DNA of 64,000 bases, taken from NCBI RefSeq assembly GCF_932294415.1, contig NC_065538.1, positions 48,150,843-48,214,842 of the forward strand, in the 5' to 3' direction. The DNA is from Quercus robur. Taxonomy: Eukaryota; Streptophyta; Magnoliopsida; Fagales; Fagaceae. Positions 47,915-59,140 of the stretch are shown in pieces. The notes beneath the pieces were generated by a model. That model ran no database searches. It worked only from the letters and a program-made list of their open reading frames with translations, and was not told the origin of the DNA. Positions within the stretch are counted from its first letter, which is position 1. The number at the start of each line of letters is the position of its first letter. Made by a program: the position numbers and the translations under genes.

Positions 47915-48733
47915 GTGTTACGTTGTATGGTAACCCACTTTTGCCTAATGTCGCTTTAGTAGTTTGGCCTTTGAAAATTGCGTTTCATATACATTTAAGG
48001 GTAATAAGAAGACCAATGGTGATCACAACTCACAAGCATATGCAAACAGAAACTGCTTTTAATTTTTATGCTGTTTTTCATTCTTGAAAGAGTACATAGA
48101 GCACATATCGACGTCAATGACAAGTCATTTGCATTTGTTTGCATTATTGAAGAATTATTATTCTGAAAACTACTTTTTTTCAATAAATATCATAAATTAC
48201 TAAATTAGCTGTCCAATCTCTAAAATTAGGTATTCACTAACCATGGGAAATGACAAGTAAACAATAAATTCTTGAAATTTGAAAATGAAAGAAGATTCAT
48301 GTTCAACGGTTTTTATAATTGTGTTACGTTGTATGGTAACCCACTTTTGCCTAATGTCGCTTTAGTAGTTTGGCCTTTGAAAATTGCGTTTCATATACAT
48401 TTAAGGGTATTAAGAAGACCAATGGTGATCACAACTCACCAGCATATGCAAAAAGAAACTGCTTTTAATTTTTGGGCTGCTTTTCATTCTTGAAAGAGTA
48501 CATAGAGGATAGAGCACATATCGACGTCAATGACAAGTCATTTGCATTTGTTTGCATTATTGAAGAATTATTATTCTGAAAACTACTTTTTTTCAATAAA
48601 TATCATAAATTACTAAATTAGCTGTCCAATCTCTAAATTAGGTATTCACTAACCATAGGAAGTGACAAGTAAACAAGAAATTCTTGAAATTTGATAATGA
48701 AAAAATATTCATGTTCAACGGTTTTTATAATTG
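47915..48733. repeat. 406-bp tandem duplication
   Basis: Units 47915-48320 and 48321-48733 are nearly identical, from GTGTTACGTTGTATGGTAAC to ACGGTTTTTATAATTGT. I see no coding content. High identity implies a recent event. Confidence 0.9.
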
Positions 48734-48778
48734 TATTTCATGGTATTAAAATTAAATAAGTCTATGCTCTATAGACTT

Positions 48779-48791
48779 TTTTTTGAGAAGG
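48779..48791 (-). mobile_element. 13-bp retroposon micro-insertion
   Basis: TTTTTTGAGAAGG lies between perfect 16-bp direct repeats TATGCTCTATAGACTT (48763-48778 and 48792-48807). Confidence 0.7.
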
Positions 48792-49884
48792 TATGCTCTA
48801 TAGACTTGATTCCATAGTCAATATGCTCTTTAATATTTGAAAAATGCTATTTTCACAATATTTTTACAACAAATTTTAAGTGATACGTTATAATTGGTTG
48901 TTATGGATGGACAAAAAAGTAATTTAAAGGTATAGTTTACAATTTAGTCTAATGTTTTTATAATACACACTCATGTTAAATTTCAAGGGCTAGTAATTCC
49001 TTTTTGCTGCTTGCCTTAGAATGAGGCATAACATCAAAAAGTTGGAAATTTGAACCAAACATATTCCCAATTCTTAAATTTTTAGATAAGTAATGTCTTG
49101 AGAGTTGAGAGAGTGATCAATTTGATGATCATGATAGTGATTTAGCAAAGATGAACATGCAATACAACAAAATCAAAATGTACTTTTGGTGACGAAAATT
49201 AGTAACAATTTTTTTTTTTAGTCACCAAAGAGTTATTTATAAATTTCATCGCTATTTATAAAAATAAAATGATAATAATAATAACATTTGGCAACAAAAA
49301 TAAAATTTCATCGCACTTCTTAGTTGTGCTGAAAGTAAAGCGGCAAAACTTAAACAAGTTGCTGGAGATGATAATGATGGCAATATTGTTGGTCATGATG
49401 ACGTGTGTCTGCATCACATTATCTACTTAAACAAAAAGTGTCTACATCATCTATAATTAGAGATTGCTTAGTTCCATCTATAGGCAACTTAACTTAGCTA
49501 AATCATACCGTTTTTAATTTAAAAGATGATATATAGGTACTCCTTGTCCTTGGATTGGGACCCCAAACTTTTAGAAGAGGCAATGTGGGGGTTCTATTTT
49601 ATGAGAGAATTCTAAATGAGAAACAAAATGATTGGGCATTGGAATTTCTAGCCTTCACTTTCTTTCTGTTCTTTCAATCCTGCACCACAGTACAGCTCAC
49701 TACTACAAAAAGTCAATCAATGCGGCTTGTGTTTCTGCACTTTGTTTTTATTCATTAATAATTTTCCGAGTGATCTCAATTTTAATACCAAATATACATG
49801 TAACCTTTTTAACACTTTAATAGCCACCTCACCATTCACCAATATATAATCTCCAAAAGAAATAGTATAGGAAGAGGAAGGTAT

Positions 49885-49887
<3 letters not shown>

Positions 49888-49923
<36 letters not shown>
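49888..49923. repeat. AT microsatellite
   Basis: Uninterrupted TA run of about 18 units. Confidence 0.9.
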
Positions 49924-49927
<4 letters not shown>

Positions 49928-50516
49928 TATATCTCACTCATATATAATAAGGTTGTCCCTAGCTAGCAAGAACTTAATTTTTCACCAAATAATTTAGCAG
50001 AATAAAAAGGGAAAAACAATACGTCTCTTTTCCACTTTATTGGTGCATCTAATTATTTTGTGAAATCGACTTGTATAAGCAGCATTAGGGGGCCCCTAAG
50101 AGCATCTTTTAATGACAATCGAAAATGTGCAAATTTTGCAAAACATCATTAGTATGATTTACACTGTTTCTATCCACAACCTCAATTTTTAGCTGAATAT
50201 TGTCGGCAAGTGGGATCCTTCCAAAAAATTAAAAAAAAAAAAAAAAGAAAAAAGAAAAAAAAGCTAATTAAGGTGTACATTGTCAAAATCCAAATTGCTC
50301 TACTAATGAGCATGTCTTTCAATAAACCTCTCTTTTAGTTTACTTTAATATGATGGGCTTCTGCAACTACCTACCAAATTAGTTCAATAATGATCATTCC
50401 AATATATTTTATCCACCAAAATTAAAGTTTAGGCTCTACACCAAGAGCCTAGGTGTTGACCCTGTATGATAACGTAGTTTGCTTTTGTTTATTATTTTCC
50501 TTCCAATCTATTATGT

Positions 50517-50660
50517 TTGTTCTATGATAATTGAATTATACTTTATCAAAAAATCAAAACATTAATTGATTTTTAAGTAGGCGGAGTTCAAATTCTAAAT
50601 CTCTTATTTGATAATAAAAAATTTCACTAGTTGATTTATTTTAACCCATAAATTGTGATA
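50517..50660 (-). repeat. SINE fragment
   Basis: Body and A-box region of the SINE family (CTTTATCAAAAAATCAAAAC, AGTAGGCGGAGTTCAAATTC, TAGTTGATTTATTTTAACCC). Diverged. Confidence 0.5.
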
Positions 50661-51389
50661 ATAATCGTAATATAGTTTATTTCGGAGAATTTTTTATTTT
50701 GGAAGAGTGAGGTTGAGCTACAGTTAACAATGGGCTAATATATTGGGCTGCAGCTGGGAGTAGAGAGTAACCCACTTGCTTTGCTTTTTCATAAATGTGG
50801 TCACTTACACGTGGGATCTAGCACGTAGTCTTTGTCAATAATGATACCCAACTTTCGTTAGTTCGATATCTTAGCTAGGGAACAAAAAAGAAAGGAGAAA
50901 CACTCATTTAATTATTGAATTGGATGCATTTCCTTGACTTCAACTTCACGACATGCAAGATATATCGCAACCCCAAAATGTATCTTATCATGAACTAATT
51001 AGTGGATCACTACAATGAAAAACCATTAGCATCAAGTTATTGGTTCAACCATATTTCTATCTTATTGGAGTGGTGTCAGTTCCTTTAATTTGTTGCTAAA
51101 GATTGCACCTTGATAACATAGATCTAAGACACTTGAGCTCAAACTATACAGTCAATCTTAAACAATTATTTCAGATTCCAAAAGATTTCCATCATAAGTA
51201 GCAAATTTTATGGGTCTAAAACTTACCATTTGTAGATAACAAACATTGTGATTGCAAACCTTTATGGTCTAATATGAAACCCTTTTGAATGAAACAATGT
51301 TATAGATATAAATAAAATTTACAACTTTTTCCATACCTTGACGAGGTGACAAATTATAATTAATGTAACATCACTTTCACTAGGGTTAT

Positions 51390-52236
51390 CAGGGGCGACC
51401 CAACATAATTTGGGACCTAAGGCAAAAAATTTATGCGGGGCCTTTAATATGTAAATATTAATTAAACAAAATTATTTAATACTAATCAAATTAAGGTTAA
51501 TTTGATACATTAAATACATAAATAATACCAACTAGACTAATGTTAATTTCATATAGATAATTGAATATCATAGTTGAATTATAAATATTAATAAAAAGAA
51601 ATAAAAATATATTGCGATTGAAAAAGATACTTTATTTTGGATATAAGACGATGCATAGTTAAATAAAGTTGTAATCTAATTTTTAATTTTATATTTTGAT
51701 TTTAAGAGAGAGAGATAGAAATTATTTGGTGTGTGGTTTTGTAGGATATTAGTTTACAAAAATTAAAGTCTCAAACTATCTGGAGAGATTAATTTATAAT
51801 TGATGATTTAACACATTTGCAACATCTTTTTGAAATATTTTAGGGTTTCAATTGAGTTAAGGTTCTATTGGTCTCGTAATTTGAGAGTCTTAATAGAAAT
51901 GAAAAAGAAAAATGCGCTAATTAAAAGCACTACAAAATGTTCAAAATATAATGTGACATTGTTTCTCATTGATGAACTTCATCAATTTAACTAAAGAATG
52001 TTTATATCAATTTTTTGTGATTAATAACATGACAATTTATAAGCTAATAGTAAAATTTGTAGTATCATTAACATCACTAATAAAAAAAATGTACAATCTT
52101 TAGAAAATATATATAGTTTTATAAAAAATTGAGCTTTTAACTATGAAAAGTGGGGCCTTTTTTCCTAAGGAAATTTTTGTTTTTTGGTGGGGCCTAAGGC
52201 CTAGGCCTAACTTGCCTAGGCCTTGAGCCGGCCCTG
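51390..52236. mobile_element. Non-autonomous hAT-like element, 847 bp
   Basis: Ends CAGGGGCGACCC and GAGCCGGCCCTG form short inverted repeats of the hAT type. They are flanked by the perfect 8-bp duplication AGGGTTAT (51382-51389 and 52237-52244). The subterminal GGGGCCT...AGGCCTAGGCC motifs are repeated. The interior is A/T-rich without transposase. Confidence 0.85.
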
Positions 52237-52488
52237 AGGGTTATCATTCCATTACCTTAATTTTACATTGACTATAAATTGCCATTTTATTGCTTTGAAT
52301 CTGCAGAGTTTTTAATTCAGTCATATAGCATTCAAAGATTCATTCTTCTATGGACATTACTTGCTGAAGTGATTGATTATGATTAGGGTAAATAATCACT
52401 TTCACATCACATTATTAACAAAAGAAAAAGAAAAAGAAAAAGAAAAATTATGTATTCTATATTGTGTCTAAAACTATACAAGAGTGTC

Positions 52489-52489
<1 letters not shown>

Positions 52490-52531
<42 letters not shown>
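52490..52531. repeat. AT microsatellite
   Basis: Uninterrupted TA run of about 20 units. Confidence 0.9.
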
Positions 52532-52534
<3 letters not shown>

Positions 52535-52559
52535 CATACTGAATGTAGTATAAGCATGC

Positions 52560-52870
52560 ATAAGGTGGAGATGGACAAAGGCACTTGCTTTCCCTTTAAA
52601 CTCATAGGCACTAGAGAGTTGATACAAATTTTTGCATCCCCTTCCACAATAAGTTGATCCCATTTTTTTTTCTCAAGAGCAATTTGAAGAGCCTATAGAA
52701 TAGCTACAGCCTCAGCTTGTAAGGGAGAGCAAAACTCATGAAGTTTAAGCCCATATCTGAATGATTTCTCCATTATCATCTCTAGCTACTACATCCAAAG
52801 TGGAAAAGTCATGAGCGATTGCAGCATCTGCATTCAACTTGATCCAACCTATTGCAAAAGCAAATTCTTA
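52560..52870 (-). pseudogene. LINE-type RNase H domain fragment
   Basis: On the minus strand, WIKLNADAAI, VVARDDNGEII, LQAEAVAIL and VEGDAKICINSL match the plant RVT_3-type RNase H usually found at the C terminus of plant LINE ORF2. Stops and a frameshift interrupt it. It is too short to tell a LINE remnant from a retrotransposed host RNase H. Confidence 0.65.
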
Positions 52871-53100
52871 GAACCTATTTTCAATGTTCCTAGCAATAGG
52901 AATAATGTTAGCTTGGTTACCATTGTGTAGAATTCCATTTCTCAAGTTCCAAATAGCATCCAAAGTGAAGGTCATATATAAGGATAGCATGAGAATTTCT
53001 TCTTTAAAACATGGGAGGTATGGACAACAATGTAACACACGCAAAAAAAAAAAAAAAAAAAAAAAAATGGAAGAGTGATTTTATGTAAACAACAATATTT

Positions 53101-53163
53101 GGAGATATAGGGGATCAAACCTTGTACGGAGCATGCAAAGCGAGCACTCTACCATTTGAGCTA
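53101..53163 (-). pseudogene. tRNA-Ala(UGC) pseudogene, 5' end lost
   Basis: The minus strand reads TAGCTCAAATGGTAGAGTGC, then the anticodon loop CTTTGCATG, then GGTTTGATCCCC and TATCTCC: D arm (A box), anticodon UGC (53135-53137), T arm (B box) and 3' acceptor strand of an alanine tRNA. The 3' half of the anticodon stem does not pair, and the 5' acceptor strand is missing because LTR sequence begins at 53164. Not functional. Confidence 0.7.
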
Positions 53164-53689
53164 TGATGATGCAAAAAAAAATCGTCAATGAGCTGATCGT
53201 CCACACGCATGCCAATTGAGTACCTGAAAAACAAAAGGGTGAAGAACCTACAGAGAGCACCAATGAGGTGCTGGCTAAAGACCCTCCGAAGGCTAAGTTA
53301 ACGATAGAAGAATCTCCAATAACTCAAAAGTGTGAGAGCTAGGGAATTTTTATGTACCTTGAAGAAGAGGAGACTTGGTGCTTATATAGTAGTGTAGGGC
53401 TGACCAAGATCCCATTAACATAGGATTTTTCCTTGTATGAAAGATATGAAGTTAATGTTTTGAGATCTTAGGGCTCTATGTCCCATACTAGGAGGATACG
53501 AATATGTAAAAGGATCTTTGGATGTAATGTGCAAGTTCTTTCCATATAAAGATGCATAAGTGGGGAACACGTAAACGGTGTGGGACTTAGTGTAATCCAT
53601 TATCAGTATTAGGTAACTCAACAGGTACTTTCCTACCCGACAGTGAATGTGGGTGGAGAGCATGGCCGATGTCGTGTTATAATCATCTC

Positions 53690-54501
53690 GAAGGGTAAAT
53701 GGACTTGACAGATACTTTCCAACCTGAAGGGTAAATGGATCCAAAAGGCATTTCTAACCTGAAGGGTAAATAAAACCCGAAGGGCAAATGGACTCGACGG
53801 GCACTTCCATCCTGAAGGGTAAATGGATTCGAAGGGCATTTCCATCCCAAGGGGTAGATGGAACCTGAAGGGTAAATGGACCTGACGGGCACTTCCATTC
53901 TGAAGGGTAAATGGATTCGACGGGTACTTTCCAACCTAAAGGGTAAATGGACCCCAGGGGCATTTTCATCCCAAAGGGTAAATGGGCCTAACGGTTTCTT
54001 TCCAACCCAAATGGTAAATGGACTCGACAGGCACTTTCCAACCTGAAGGGTAAATGTACCCGAGGGGCATTTCCATTCCAAATGGTAAATGGACCTGAAG
54101 GGTAAATGGAACTTGAAAGGTAAATGGACTAGACGGGTACTTCCATCCTAAATGGTAAATGGACCTAACAGACACTTCTATCTCAAAGGGTAAATGGACT
54201 CGACGGGTACTTTCCAACCCGACGGGTAAATGGACCCGAGGGGCATTTCCATCCCAAAAGGTAAATGGACCCGATGGTTACTTTCCATCCTAAAGGGTAA
54301 ATGTACTTGATGGGTACTTTCCAACCTAAAGGGTAAATGGACCTGAGGGGCATTTCCAACCCAAAAGGTAAATGGAACCTGAAGGGTAAATGGACCCGAA
54401 TTACTTTCCATCCCGAAAGGTAAATGGATTTGAAGGGCATTTCCATCTTGAAGGGTAAATGGAACTTGAAGGATAAATGGAACCCGAAGGGTAAATGGAC
54501 C
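53690..54501 (-). repeat. Minisatellite, about 27 units of about 30 bp
   Basis: Plus-strand units vary around AAGGGTAAATGGACCCGACG followed by GGCACTTCCATCC; lengths are about 19-36 bp. Three more units follow the nested LTR at 55167-55289, giving about 30 in all. Several minus-strand frames stay open through the array only because of its periodicity; these are not genes. Confidence 0.9.
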
Positions 54502-55166
54502 TGTGGATGAGTTAGGCCCGGCGACCATGTTTGCCCACGATGACCATGTTTGCCCACTTAATCAAAACCCAACATAAAGCCCAAGGCCCATTAGACAAAT
54601 TAAACTTGGTATGCAGAGAGATAATCAGGCTTGGGCCTTGTTACGATGGGTCCAATCCTGAGGTTAGGACCTTGGCCAAGGAGATGACAACTAGGGAGGT
54701 TTTGAATGGTCGGCTAAACTGTGATTGATAATGCCGTAGTCAGGGTGAGACACGAATCTAGTGAGGTTGGTAACTGCGGGTTGGTAGTGCTATGGGGAAA
54801 CCACTCTCGAACACCATTCGACATCTAGAACAAGTTCCAAGAGAATCCTCTAAAGTCGTGAGGATCCCTTGGGATTCTAATGAACGTAGGAATGTGTGCG
54901 AAGTAGGGTAACAATTATGATCATCCCATTAAATGGAGAATATAAAAAGGGGAAGTGGGTAAATGCTAGGGGGTGGGGAAAAAAATTCGGGGGAGGGGTG
55001 GGGGGGGGGGGGAGTGTGAGAGAGAGGGAAAATATTGGGAAACACTGGAGGAAACACAGAGGAATTAAGGCATGTTTTGGGCCTAAGTCATAGGATTGAG
55101 AGTTAACCCACTTATAAATAAATTGTGATCCCATTACTTTGGTGGAGACCGTTCTAGGTACATACA
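54502..55166 (+). mobile_element. Solo LTR, 665 bp, nested in the minisatellite
   Basis: TG at 54502 and CA at 55166 are flanked by the 5-bp duplication GGACC (54497-54501 and 55167-55171). A TATA box (ATATAAAAAGGGG) lies at about 54947. The minisatellite continues on both sides, so it was the target. No internal sequence remains. Confidence 0.8.
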
Positions 55167-55289
55167 GGACCTGATGGGCACTTCCATCCTGAAGGGTAAA
55201 TGGATCTAATGAGTACTTTCCAACTCAAAGGGTAAATGAATTTGACGAGCATTTCCATCCCGAAGGGTAAATGGACCTCGATAGGTACA

Positions 55290-55652
55290 AGGATTTATAA
55301 TTTGGATTTCTATGTTTCCATCACTCATCATTAAAAAATGATGGGGCCTACATAGCATCAGCTTGTTTGGCTTTGTTTTCTAAATTTGTTTTCATCACTC
55401 AATTCTCACATATTTTAGTAATAAGTTACAAAAACTGGAAACAAATTTTAGGTGTTTTTGAGTTATGGAAATAAAGTTATGGTGGCATTTTCGTAATTTC
55501 ACTCAACTAATGGGTCCCACATTTGTGTGTTGTCAAATCCAGCCCACTCCCTAATAGCTCTCTTCTCTCTCATTACTAGGCTTCTTTTTTTCTTTGTTCT
55601 TTGACTTTTCTTTTTGCTCTTCTTCTTCCCAAGCAACTCATCATAACTTAGT

Positions 55653-55693
<41 letters not shown>

Positions 55694-57530
55694 CACGTTA
55701 GGTCTGGGCTTGGTTTCTCTATTCTTTTTTTCCCCTCTTTTCTTTCCTTTTCATATTGGGTTTCTAGGTTTGATTTCTATTCTTTTTTTTTTTTTTCCCT
55801 CTTTTCTTTCCTTTTCACATTGGGTTTTTGGGTTTGGTTTCATTTTTTTTTTTTTTTTTTTTTCATATTAGATTTCTGGGTTTGGTTTCTATTAATTTTT
55901 TTTTTCCTTTTCACGTTGGGTTTTTGGGTTTGGTTTCGGTTTTCTGAGTTTCTTATGTGGATGTTTGGCCATGTAGCTTTATTCCCAAACTCTAGAAATG
56001 CAGATTGACAAATTGACCAAATAGATGGACGCAGGGAATAAAAGGTGAACATATGAGTGTTTAATGCATATTTGGATCATCCATGGTACACAAAAAACTA
56101 GGGTGAAAAAATTAGATGGACGCAGGTAGACATGGCAAAACGGGCGGGTCGGGTCGAGTCAATCGGGTTGCGGGTCAAATGGGTTGTGAGTCAAAAAGGG
56201 TCATTTTAAGCGGGTTAAAAAGGGGTTCGATTCAATCAGGTTGCGGGTCAGGTTGGATCGGGTTGGGTTGACCCGTATTTTTCACATGAATTTTTTTTTT
56301 TTTTTTTAATAAATAAAACAACATGTATTTGCCATTTGGAAAGTCATGCAACAAATTACTTAATGTAAAATGCATTGCTTTGAATTTTGAATTCACCACT
56401 TATATAAAAAATGAACTCAGTTAAACTTATTAATACTTATTCAATAATTTTAAAATTATACAAATCCCAACATTGCTATCTAAAACAAAATGACACAAAG
56501 ATAAGTAAAACAAATACACAAGTTTTATTTCTACATAATATCAACATCCCAAAATATAAAACAAAATTACAAATGACTTATTGGATAACTCATTTGAAAA
56601 AGAATAAAAACATATAAGAAATTTACAATCTTGAAAATTAATTTTATAATCTATTATCAATTTGATATATGCATTAAAATTTGATTGTTTACTTATTTAT
56701 ACATGATTTCTTTTATGAATATCATATCATTGTTAAGCAACACACATTCTAGGAAATATCATAATTTATTTTGAAATGCCGTTTATTTTGGACATAAATT
56801 GTTAAAAAATAGGTATAAGCATTCATAATTTATACTAATTTGATACTTTTATTTCACTATTTTCACACTTGTGAATGTTTCTCACACATGTCTACAATTT
56901 TAAATCTATATTTTTAATTCTATTGTAACTAGATTATCTTGACATGTACTTTGCTATTTGATATCTAAAAATATTTACTCATTACAGAATGCTCAACCAT
57001 TCATCTTTCAATTAATTTGCATGCAGTTATGTAAATGTATCAATTGTTTCCTTAAAACTCACAACAAACAATTAAACCAATATTATTTTTATTATTTTTA
57101 TTTTTTTTACCAACAAAAAAAAGTTAAAAAATGGTTCAAGTTCGGGTTGGGTCGGGTTGACTTGCAAAAAACACGGGTCGGGTCACGGGTCAACCCGTTT
57201 TTGCTTCGGGTCAAAAAAATCGGGTCTGACCCGTTTTGCCACGTCTAGACGTAGGGAATAAAAGAGGTGAAATGGGTTTGAGGTTCTTCCATCATGTGGG
57301 TAGCCTAACTGTGAGCAGACACAATGCTCAGTTAGTGGGTCTCACATAAAGGTGAGTATTTTGAGTTTTGAGAATGAAAACTCTAACCGGGTTGTAGTGC
57401 CGAACATGCCTAGGGTGTAACTTGAGGATTTTTAAGTGATAAGTGATGAATGATTGAGTGATAAGTGATGGTATTTAAGTGATGAGTGATAGTGTTTCCA
57501 CCCTTCAAACAAGGCCAAAATTTCCCATTT
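55290..57530. other. Composite MITE-derived region upstream of RPL34
   Basis: CATCACTCAT-type repeats at 55340-55480 and their complements at 57420-57520 resemble the Harbinger-like MITE at 30575. Between them lie long T-rich tracts (55580-55930, including about 38 consecutive T at 55655-55692) and a nested hAT-like element. No genes seen. Confidence 0.4.
56134..57241. mobile_element. Non-autonomous hAT-like element, 1.1 kb
   Basis: Ends TGGCAAAACGGG and CCCGTTTTGCCA form inverted terminal repeats with GGGTCGGGT/ACCCGACCC-rich subterminal arms. The interior is A/T-rich without transposase. The target duplication is unclear. Confidence 0.6.
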
Positions 57531-57817
57531 TTGTCTTACATGGCTCAGTATTAAATAAACCATTTTGTTTTGGTTGGGTTGGGTGTATTGGGTCTCCATC
57601 TTCAGGTCTTTAAGGTTGGCTTATGGGCCTAAAATGTGAGACTGAGGGTCTGAATGTTGATTGGCTTCTAAGCCCACTTTGTCCCACTGTCTCTCTAACT
57701 CCGACCCAAAAAGGGACCCGTGACGTGTTTGTAAACTGTAACTCGATAAGGTAACCTCATCATCTTCAAACAAAACTAGAGAAAGAGAGGGCAGAGGCAG
57801 TGAAGAAAAATTGGAGA

Positions 57818-59140
57818 ATGGCTTCGATGACAGTGCTATCATCGTACTCCTCACCTGGGCTTTCATGTGTAGGAGTAGGAGGGAGACAAACTTGTATTCC
57901 TTCAGCTTCACTCACATTCCTTGCCGGGTCAAGTTCAACAACTAGGACCTCAGTCAGAGTGTCCCATAATTCCTCCTCTCATTCTGGGCTTCTTCACTGC
58001 TCCTTTCTACCCTCCTGCTCCCCCTCTTTCCCTTCTTCCTTCTCAGGTAAATTTCACTGTCACTTTAATTATCAAATTTCAGTGATGTATACTATTTGGT
58101 GATTCTGGGATATGGGTTTTTCTTCGTTTGTCCTATAAATGGTATTGTGATGGGTTTTGTCCAAATGTGGCGTAGTTTACGTGTTTTTATATGAAATTTA
58201 GGCTTAAACTCATTTTGTTTTTTTGTTTTTGTTTTTGTTTTTGTTGTTGTTGTTGGTTTTTGTGTGTGTGTGTGCGTGTGTGTGTGGTGGGTGTGGTTAT
58301 ATTTGTCAAATATTTGTTCTTGAATTTGATGGGGTTGTATTTTCTGTTATGAAGAGGAAATCTTTACTTGATTGGAAAAGATAAAAAACTGCACTTCCGC
58401 TGTCAAATGTAACAAAGACACTTCCTTTTCTAAGTCATAACAAGTAGATTTCCCCCTCCTTTTTGTAGTTGAACATAATTTTATAAATGGAATCATGGAA
58501 AAACATGTAGAGAGTGTAGAGCTATTGGAAACTCTTTTAACTTTTGCGTGTGCAGCAGAAAAATTTGGAGAGAGAGAGAGTAATGCTTGTCTTATTCTCT
58601 TGAAATCGCTTCTTTTAGCCATCATTTACAGTGTCAAATGTTGATTTAAGAATGCTGCTGGGCATGAGCATAAACAGCTTAGCATGTTAAGGGTGAATGC
58701 CCCTAGATTACCTAGCAACTTGTTCTCACAGGTGGAGTTAGTTTCCCATAGGTTATATTGTCTAGAGGCGAGTCCAATGGGCTCTTCTTTAGAAGTGTTC
58801 CCTATGTTATCAAAAAGCAAAAACATGAATTGGGAAGCCTTAATGAATTTTCTTCAGGAGTGAAAATTGTTTTGGTTTTTGATTAACAGGTTTATCTTTG
58901 GGTTTGGATTTGATTCCCAATATTGGGGTCAGAAGAGTGAGACGCCACAGCCTTGTTGTGAGGGCTGGGAAGTATGCTCTTTGTCAGACAAAGAGGAACA
59001 GGTCACGTAAGTCTCTAGCTCGTACTCATGGCTTCCGTAGACGGATGAGAACCACCAGTGGTAGAGCAGTTTTGAAGCGCAGACGTGCCAAGGGACGGAA
59101 GGTCCTCTGCACAAAGTCCAATCCCAACAGTGGGAAGTGA
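57818..59140 (+). CDS. RPL34: Plastid ribosomal protein L34 (bL34c)
   Basis: Two exons, 57818-58046 and 58890-59140, join in phase (GT/AG) to give 159 residues. Residues 1 to about 90 are Ser-rich and poor in acidic residues: a plastid transit peptide. The C-terminal part carries the bL34 signature (KRNRSRKSLARTHGFRRRM, then TTSGRAVLKRRRAKGRK), a small, very basic protein of the large ribosomal subunit, here of the chloroplast. The start is the first ATG after the leader. The 843-bp intron contains a GTGT run near 58260. The upstream flank is MITE-derived, so part of the promoter may be transposon sequence. Corresponds by context to Arabidopsis At1g29070. Confidence 0.93.

Larger units (their letters stand above)
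48808..51389. other. Gene-free A/T-rich intergenic region
   Basis: No host gene seen. Contains a possible degenerate DNA-element fragment (TTTTGGTGACGAAAA near 49184), a TA microsatellite, a SINE fragment and homopolymer runs. Confidence 0.4.
53164..55289 (-). repeat. Gypsy-type LTR with minisatellite U3, minus strand
   Basis: On the minus strand a TATA box (CTATATAAG, about 53376-53385) is followed by a leader with CTTCGGAGGGTCTTTAGCCA and TTGGTGCTCTCTGTAGG, then an end GCATCATCA at 53164. This parallels the 1-992 LTR. The upstream (U3) part is a roughly 30-copy minisatellite, interrupted by a solo LTR at 54502-55166. The left end, TGTACC at 55289, is tentative. No internal region follows. 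Confidence 0.6.

Noticed and set aside
49184-49720. CACTA-type transposon (TTTTGGTGACGAAAA near 49184 and CACTACTACAAAAAG near 49699)
   Set aside because: The two motifs do not form a consistent inverted pair and no duplication or coding sequence supports an element.
53633-54557. Several overlapping long minus-strand frames rich in HLPF, IYPSG and FTLQ repeats
   Set aside because: They are open in more than one frame because the minisatellite unit often has a length divisible by three. Not protein genes.
55499-55696. Lysine-rich minus-strand open frame
   Set aside because: It is the translation of a poly-T/pyrimidine tract, not a gene.
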